64,000 bases of DNA from Castanea sativa (lineage: Eukaryota > Streptophyta > Magnoliopsida > Fagales > Fagaceae): the NCBI RefSeq assembly GCF_040712315.1, contig NC_134021.1, positions 33,166,001 through 33,230,000 of the forward strand, in the 5' to 3' direction. Position numbers and translations under genes: made by a program. The notes under the pieces are model-generated. The model did not search any database and was not told the origin of the DNA. It worked only from the letters and a program-made list of their open reading frames with translations. How positions within the stretch are numbered: position 1 is the first letter of the stretch; each line of letters begins with the position of its first letter. Positions 57,710 to 64,000 of this stretch are shown here, in pieces.

Positions 57710-59190
57710 TTATGCTTGTGAAAAAATACCTTCTTGTTGTTGTTGTTGTCATCACCGTCATAGATAAATATTTTAAATTTTTTATCGTCGTGATAAAATT
57801 ACCGACCAATCTAACTTGATTGACCCAACTTACTTGAAACCTATTTAGAACAACTTATTTTTAACCCGAACTCGATTTGCCAAAATTAACTCATTTATAT
57901 GGTTCAAGGGCTAAAATGTCATATGGTAGAATAATGGACCTAGATCTACTAATAAAAGGATACCAATAATTTTTTTGAGATGATAAAAGGATAAAAATTA
58001 ATTAAGTCGATGTTTGTGGTTTGAATCTCATCAAACCCCTCCAACACTACTGACGGAAAATATCATTACTTATTGAAAAAATTGTTATGATGGAAATTCC
58101 ATAAATTTCACACCTTATCCTATCTATCCGGAAAAAAAGAATGAAGTCTAAAAACACTGTTCTATTTTTATTGAAGAAATCAACTTTTGATTGTCTCTCA
58201 CGTTATCCTCCATAATACAATAGAGTTAGGTAGTTATGTAGCAAATCATAACTTATTCAAATAAGTTTCTTGTATTCGTTGTGCTTTGCATTTAGAATCT
58301 ATTTTGCATTCATTGCAAGGGTGGCAATATTTGACACGACTAATACATACAACATAAATTCAACAAACCATTATGAAACAATCCTCTAATTTACAAGAGA
58401 TTTGGGCCTATACTCATTCCTACATAAAATGGCCCTCAAGGCCCATTATTTTATGCTTATAGGTTGGGTCCAAAAGCCCAAACATCCTCGCCATACTGAT
58501 TGGGCCCATAGCCCACGAGTGTTGTTACTGCTTTTTTGGGAAAACCTACACTACACCAATGGGTTGAAAAGCCTATAATCAATTGCTCCGCAAATTGGGT
58601 CCAAATGCCCAAACCTTTATTAGTTCACGGATCAAGGTTTGAAAGCTCATGACTGCACACTATTAAAGTCCCAACAAGCTGTAATAAGAACTTATGGTAA
58701 AGATAACTTTGATCATTTTAGATTACAGATTAAGTTATTTTACACACGTCATTCAACCATTGGACAGTTACACAACTTATGTGTTGATGCAGTTACGATG
58801 ACTATAAATTCTCCCAGGCCAATTTAGTTGATCTCTTTGTGAAGAAGAGTGAGTGTTTCTCTGACATATTTTCTCTCAATCACCTTCTTTGGCATTCACG
58901 CAGAAAAGAACACTATATGTACTCAATTTGGTTTAGTGTTTGACTTTAATTAAAAAACAAAGGGTATTATATCTAAGTTTTACCATTAGGAAAATTCTTA
59001 GCCAGTTTGGGTTTACAAGGTCATCCTGTTGACCTTGTAGTCTGGACCAATTAAAACGAGACACTTTAGGGAAAGTGCTGATATCATTTAAGAGGAAACC
59101 AAGTCAGCAATAGAGTTAATGGCATTTAGTGTGTTGTTATTCCGTTAGGTTCGAATTCAAATCTCAGCCCTTCAATTAATCTAACGGTGG
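57705..59190. other. intergenic stretch with repeat debris
   Basis: At 58318-58372 AGGGTGGCAATATTTGACACGACTAA matches the left end of the non-autonomous hAT-like element at 9065. The rest of that element is missing. Around 58400-58640 GGGCCCATTATTTTATGC-type sequence recalls LTR DNA. No gene recognised; the ORF at 58639-58827 has no known domain. Confidence 0.4.
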
Positions 59191-59199
59191 AGAAACGTC

Positions 59200-59462
59200 A
59201 TTAATCCGCGTGAAATGGGAAAACTTCTATTCTCTAACCCGCCTCTTTTTTTTTCTCAATTATTTTAAAAACGCTCACTTTCTCATTCTCTCTCTCTCTC
59301 TCTCTCAACCCGGCCAGGGTTGCTGCCATAATCACCTTTACGTGAAGCCGCGTTGTCGTATGACCCACCTCTCGCACCAACTAGTGTCGTGGCCTCTTTT
59401 CCCAACGATTCCTTTTACTCCTCTCTCAACCCCAACTGCGCTGTCGCTGATGTCACTGCCCA
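59200..59462 (+). other. exon-like CpG-rich segment with splice donor
   Basis: A (CT)n tract (59288-59306) is followed by about 150 bases of higher GC content with many CpGs, ending at a strong donor CCCA|GTAAGTTTT (59463). It resembles a 5' untranslated exon of a plant gene or transposon. Open frames through it (for example 59210-59506) match nothing I know. No downstream exon can be assigned, since the following sequence is transposon-like. Confidence 0.35.
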
Positions 59463-60129
59463 GTAAGTTTTCTATTTCTCTCTCTGTCATTTTTTTAATT
59501 AATTAATTTTAATGAGCTCTGTTTGGTTGCTGGGAAAAAAGAAGGAACATAAGATCTGTTTTGTGGGATTCATGGATTGTGTTGATCTGGTCTCTTTCAG
59601 AAGCTGTGGCATTTGTGGGTTTTTCAGATTGTTTGGGTCTGTTCTGCTTGGCTTTTATTCTCGAGTTGTACTCTGTAGCCTATAACAATACAATCATGTT
59701 TAATTTTGACCTCTTGTAATGATGTTTCAATTTTGAATGAAATGATTACCGTAAATATTATATAATGGAATATGGAAAAATCCATATGACTTGCATGAGT
59801 TAAAGAAAAAGACATGAAATTACAACATATAATAAAAAGAGGAGTGATTTTTTTTAAGCACCTATTACGATTAGGAACTTTGCATTATCTCTTTATTAAA
59901 AAGTCATAGTTTTGCACCATTTGAGAACTTAGTGCATTGTCTACAGAATAATTAGCTCTACTTGTGCCAAATAATCGTTGAAAGAAAATAAATGTTTTTT
60001 CTTTCATCAATATCTCACTTTTCAATAGGTAATCATTAGGTGTACTACTATTATATTACTATATTTCATCTTCAAGTAATTTTTTAGTTTTTGTGTTGAG
60101 GATTTTTTTTTTTGGGTGTAGGCCATAGG

Positions 60130-60510
60130 GTGTGGTTTGGGTAGTCTTTTGCAACAATGCAAATGTTGCACATTTTCAAATGGGCACTTGATTTTGCCAA
60201 GGATATGCTCATAGACAAGGTTGTTTCGTCTATTATTCCCCTTCAAGTACCTAATATTAAGACATTTGTGAAATTCCCACTTGTTGGCGAAGTCCATACT
60301 TTTCTTTCAAATACTTCAATTTATCATGTTGATATTTCTTCTTCAAATGTTATAACTGGAGAGAGGCATTATCTTAGTTGCTTCTAGTGCCATTGTAAAT
60401 TTGAGCATAACTTGATAGTATTCTTAAAGCATTTGGTTGGTTTGAATTGCAATTATAGATAATGGGGGTGCATCCATTCAAGTATACAACTAGGCTTTTA
60501 ATTTGGTTTC
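60130..60510 (+). pseudogene. BPI/LBP family protein pseudogene fragment
   Basis: The open piece 60157-60387 reads ALDFAKDMLIDKVVSSIIPL followed by VPNIKTFVKFPLVGEVHTFL and YHVDISSSNV. This is the start of the mature domain of plant BPI/LBP proteins (usual form 'GLDFAKDLLIEKAISSIIPLQLP.IEK..KIPLVG.V...LSN.TIY..DV.SS'). After a small shift near 60362 the next frame gives GIILVASSAIVNLSIT, then stops TGA and TAG where the family has NW-R. It then continues as IDNGGASIQVYN with further stops to about 60505. These proteins are lipopolysaccharide/lipid-binding secreted proteins. Here the signal-peptide exon and most of the domain are missing, so it is dead. Confidence 0.8.
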
Positions 60511-63007
60511 TGCTCTAATTCAAGTAAATGATAGATAAATTATTGAATTATGGTAGCTATAGTTTTTCTTCTGTTGGTTTGCCTTTGTCATGGTACTTGC
60601 AGTCTGTTTTTAGCCAAACTTGTAATAAGGGTTTTCTTATCCAAAAGGTGTGGGTTGTGTGGGGTACTAGAAAAGTGCTTATAGCAACTATGATTCAAAT
60701 TCTAGTCGAATTTTTGGTCTATTTCACTTGAAACCAAATGAATCATTTTTTGCTAGTAAATAGAGGATTGGTCTTCTAGGATGTTACTGTGTTGATTGAA
60801 ATTTGTTTTTTAACATTGCAAGATGATGGAGCCCCAACCAAGCTACATTGCCAGAAAAGATTTTGAAGCATTCATGAGGGATTGAAGTCATTTATCTTGA
60901 AGTTAATGGGACTAATTTTTAGTTTTACTGAAGCTTTAAATTTAATATATGTATTGTCCAATTTTGACACTTAGTGTCTTTGTGTATTTATACAAAACCA
61001 TTACAAGGATGTATGGTACAAACTAAGATAATGTAAGAACATGCAGTTATTCTTTTCTCAATATTTCAGTAGCTATAATGATGTTTGTGATTTATCTTTT
61101 GAAATGTTATCAAGCCAATTTATGTGATGGGGAGTGGCATTCTGAAATTGATGCTCAATTTTTATTTGTGCTTCAATGAAGGGGAATGACAATTTGAAAT
61201 TGATGCGCAATTACTGTTTTTGATTCAATGAAATTGAAGCTCAATTGCAAAATCTTGATGCCAAATTGTAAAATTGGAAGAAGTACGTTGTGAAGTATAT
61301 TTTTTGCTATTCACATTGCTGTGCACTGTAGCAAGTTTATGTTATTAGTTGGGTGCTTATCATCAGTTGAATCGCACATTGCTGTGCACTGTATGAGATT
61401 TGAAGGGAAATGAATTAAAAATGTCTATTTGGTGTTGCTTTTTTTCAATTTTGTGAAATCCAGTGTAGGAGCTGTCACTAAAGGTACCCAAACTTGCACT
61501 GCAATGGCATTGACATTGTTGAGTGGTTGCAATTGCAGTTTATATAGATATTGATTAGCTAGGCTTTTTAAAAATCCAAAAGCAGTCCTTATGAAACAAA
61601 TAGCCAATGCTTGTGATACTTTCTTGGCTTTTGCTTGGTTTAGGAATTCATAAATCATGAATTTTCTTTGAGCAATCTACCATAATGTCAAATACATGCC
61701 GTGAGAGGACATACATCTTGTAAACGACAACTTGACAATATCCAAGAGCAAATAATAAAATATATACAAGAACATGAATAAACTATAATAACTCAATTTG
61801 AAAAAACTACCTACAAAGGAATTTATTGGCTAAATTCTAATACCAATAGACTACTAACAACTCTCTTGGATAACTAACACTCATGCTTATTGACCTTGCT
61901 AGTCATCTGTCCATTTCGTTGTTGCTGTAAGATATTTACACTATTCATACTAAAATTGATGTTGTTTATCCTCATCATTCTTAGCTAGCCTAGAGTCCCT
62001 TGTTGAATGCCAATTGAGCTTGTTTGAATCATAACAGAAGCAAGTCACTTAGTCCAACAACTTCACTTAATAGATTGAGAGGGAATATCAGTGGTTGCAA
62101 CCATGTCGAAGCCTCAAACATCAAGTCTATCAAAATCACAAAACAAAGAGAAGTTGCACTTCACAAAGTTAAATAACCAGGGTGGTATTATGACATCAAA
62201 TGGGTTTGCAAATTAATCCATTGTGTTCCTCATAGCATTAGAGAGTAAAAATTAGCCTCTAAGAAGATCTATAGAATAAAACACAATCAAAACTAAAATG
62301 ACAAAGAAAAGTGAAATATTGTAATTTTTTTTACATGATATAGGACAAAAAAAAAATTCATAAACTTATTTCAGTTTGAGAAATAAATTATTCAATACAC
62401 TGGATTTCACAAATTAAAAAAAAAGATGTACCACATAAACATGGATACAAAGCCAGAACAAGTTTAGACAAACCAAAACTCTATGAAGCATTTTAAGAAA
62501 CACTTTCTGTGCCACAAAAAAAAAAAAAAAAAAAACTTTGGAAGATTGATGCTTTGCCTAAATCTAGCACTTTTGATCCCAACCACTTCCAAAAGATTTC
62601 TGATCAGATCAAATCCAACAAAGACTAATTTTTAATTTTTAATTTTTTTTATAAATAGGAAGCAAAACTAAAATTATTCCTCATATTTAATTATCGATAA
62701 AGTTAAATTATAAATCAAATCTGAAATCCATTTTCATGTTTTACAGAACCTAAGACTCCAACAAAGTGCCACTAAAGGAACACGATTAAAGCTTGACCCA
62801 TTTAATATTAAACAAAAGAAACCCAACAAGAACTTAACCCAGGTAATATTGAGCTAAGAAGGAAAAAAAAAACTAAAAGACTTCAAATTTATCAAGTAAA
62901 ATAATTAAAAGATTTATCACCTGGGTGGCGCACATTCAAGGTCAAAAACCAAAATTCATATGATGACAATGGCAGTGAGATAGCCGCATAGGCAGTGAGA
63001 TAGCCGT
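60511..63007. other. AT-rich interior of the inverted-repeat unit
   Basis: No transposase, RT or host gene recognised. Short direct repeats are present: ATTGCTGTGCACTGTA at about 61314 and 61377, GAAATTGATG(C)(T/G)CAATT at about 61145 and 61198, and GGCAGTGAGATAGCCG(C/T)ATAGG at about 62970 and 62991. Confidence 0.5.
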
Positions 63008-63075
63008 ATAGGTGCTTAAAAAAAATCACTCCTCCTTTTATGATATGTTGTAATTTCATGTCTTTTTCCTTAACT

Positions 63076-63267
63076 GATGAGAATCAACAAGCATTCAAGG
63101 ATCCATTGCATGTTCCAGTTGGGCGTATTACAAGAGCAAGATTCAAGAAGATCAAAGAAGCACTTAATGGGCTGATTCAAGAGATTTGGGTTGATTCTAA
63201 CGCAAGACATTCCAAGCTTGACCCAAAAGAAGATGAAAGTGTAATAAATTTAATTCAAGCTATTTAG
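63076..63267 (+). pseudogene. C-terminus of a Ty3/gypsy polyprotein
   Basis: In frame with the stop at 63265-63267 the sequence reads DPLHVPVGRITRARFKK and IKEALNGLIQEIW, ending SVINLIQAI. The block (G)-P/R-I/M-T-R-A-R-x-K-x-x-x-x-A-L-N-G-L-(I/V)-Q is the recognised C-terminal tail of plant gypsy gag-pol polyproteins, after integrase. The rest of pol is not present upstream, where the inverted 68-bp repeat begins. It is a truncated remnant. Confidence 0.75.
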
Positions 63268-63270
63268 GGC

Positions 63271-63874
63271 TGATCTGGTTTAATTGGGAGTAATTTATGG
63301 CGTGAATTAATGGCTGATTGACTTTCCAGCTCTATATCAGTTAAGACAGATTTTTTCCTATTTTGGATCTGCTAATTTCAGACCAAATCAACTTTTATTT
63401 AGGGTTTTATTATTTAGTACGTTTTTTAGGTATTTTCCTTGTTTTTAGGTGCATTTAATGCTTTTTAGGTCAAACTTGATTCCTGGTATGGTAAGGTATC
63501 AATTAGGAGTTATTTTAGAATATATTTTCTTGTCTGTCAAGTTTTATGGAGCCCTTAAATAGGCTCTGAAGTTTGTAAACGTTGTTCATAACATTATTGA
63601 ATAAAAATCAGAAAAGGTGAGGCTTTGCTCTCTTTTGGTTCTTCAAGAACTGTGAACTTATCAATGATTCTTCCTTGTGGCGATCAAACTTTATACTTTT
63701 GGTTCGTGATTTTTTTATAATCATTGGGTCAAGGTCAACTTATACCTTTGGTTCGCGTTTCAATTATAAACGTTGGGTCAGGGTTTCTATCAAAAATCTG
63801 AATTTTAGCTTTCTTGGGCAAGTATTCCAATATTTTTGTTGGGTCTCAAAGCGTGTCGATTGAGATTCGCATCA
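63271..63874 (+). repeat. gypsy LTR
   Basis: Ends ATCA at 63871-63874, two bases before a primer-binding site. If it starts TGAT at 63271 the ends are TGAT...ATCA and the length is 604 bp. A purine tract AAAAGAAGATGAAAG before TG at 63240 gives an alternative start (635 bp). Inside are a TATA-like CTTAAATAGG (about 63557) and AATAAA (63600), placed as expected for promoter and poly(A) signal. No second copy of this LTR was seen in the window. Confidence 0.7.
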
Positions 63875-63876
63875 TT

Positions 63877-63888
63877 TGGTATCAGAGC
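63877..63888 (+). other. tRNA primer-binding site
   Basis: TGGTATCAGAGC is complementary to the 3' end of initiator methionine tRNA and follows the LTR end by two bases. The same motif is used by the TRIM at 55577. It implies that a retroelement body continues rightwards beyond the window. Confidence 0.8.
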
Positions 63889-64000
63889 ACAAGTTTTAAA
63901 TCAGTTTTCTATCCCTTTATTTTTTTCGTTTCCTGTTATCATCCTATCCTATTCCTTTTGTGTTCTTCATTCATCGTTCTTATTTTTTTGTTTTTGTTGA

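Larger units (their letters stand above)
59798..63075. mobile_element. inverted-repeat-bounded unit of 3.3 kb
   Basis: The 68-base segment at 59798-59865 (AGTTAAAGAAAAAGACATGA...) recurs as its reverse complement at 63008-63075 with about four differences. Inside are the BPI/LBP pseudogene (60130-60510) and about 2.5 kb of AT-rich DNA with no transposase. The arms could be terminal inverted repeats of a DNA transposon that picked up a host gene piece. However, I find no convincing target duplication and the outer right flank runs straight into gypsy coding sequence. Confidence 0.45.

Overview
This window is nuclear DNA of a flowering plant, probably a woody eudicot. The evidence is U12-independent GT-AG introns, low GC content, plant-type SINE, LINE, hAT, copia, gypsy and TRIM relics, and three host genes of recognisable plant families. 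A Fagales-like tree (oak, chestnut, walnut group) would fit the look of the repeats, but that is inference, not something the sequence proves.

Layout. 1-2.2 kb holds small relics: copia reverse transcriptase, an LINE tail, a SINE and a tandem MITE. 2.25-7.18 kb is an old, heavily broken hAT element. 7.2-10.1 kb has a MITE, a SINE and a non-autonomous hAT. 10.18-15.53 kb is a young hAT element with a perfect 8-bp target duplication and a transposase broken by a single visible frameshift; its 5' part carries an open exon that looks like a captured prolyl 4-hydroxylase exon. 16.18-22.66 kb is a five-exon COMM-domain (COMMD9-like) gene with two LINE relics in its introns. 22.7-26.4 kb is repeat-rich intergenic DNA. 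26.5-32.3 kb (minus strand) is a large acidic membrane-protein gene. 34.03-37.19 kb is a 5'-truncated LINE with a 12-bp target duplication. 38.38-45.54 kb is a full-length minus-strand LTR retrotransposon with two LTRs and a 5-bp target duplication but no visible pol. 45.95-52.39 kb (5' UTR probably reaching about 53.9 kb) is a minus-strand CRAL-TRIO/Sec14-like gene of five coding exons. 55.4-56.1 kb is a palindromic TRIM insertion. 56.5-63.1 kb has a fold-back MITE, microsatellites, an LTR-like block and a BPI/LBP pseudogene lying between two inverted 68-bp repeats. 63.1-63.9 kb is the end of a gypsy polyprotein followed by an LTR and a primer-binding site.

Host genes. The three intact host genes (COMMD9-like, the large acidic membrane protein, and the Sec14-like lipid-transfer protein) are unrelated neighbours. 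The exon joins given for the COMMD9-like and Sec14-like genes keep the reading frame at every junction. The membrane-protein gene ends early by one base relative to a serine-rich C-terminus that sits just downstream in another frame.

No new defence-like or metabolic system is visible. The most unusual items are the host exon captured inside the hAT element, the palindromic TRIM with one target duplication around both halves, the inverted-repeat unit carrying a BPI/LBP pseudogene, and the shifted C-terminus of the membrane-protein gene.
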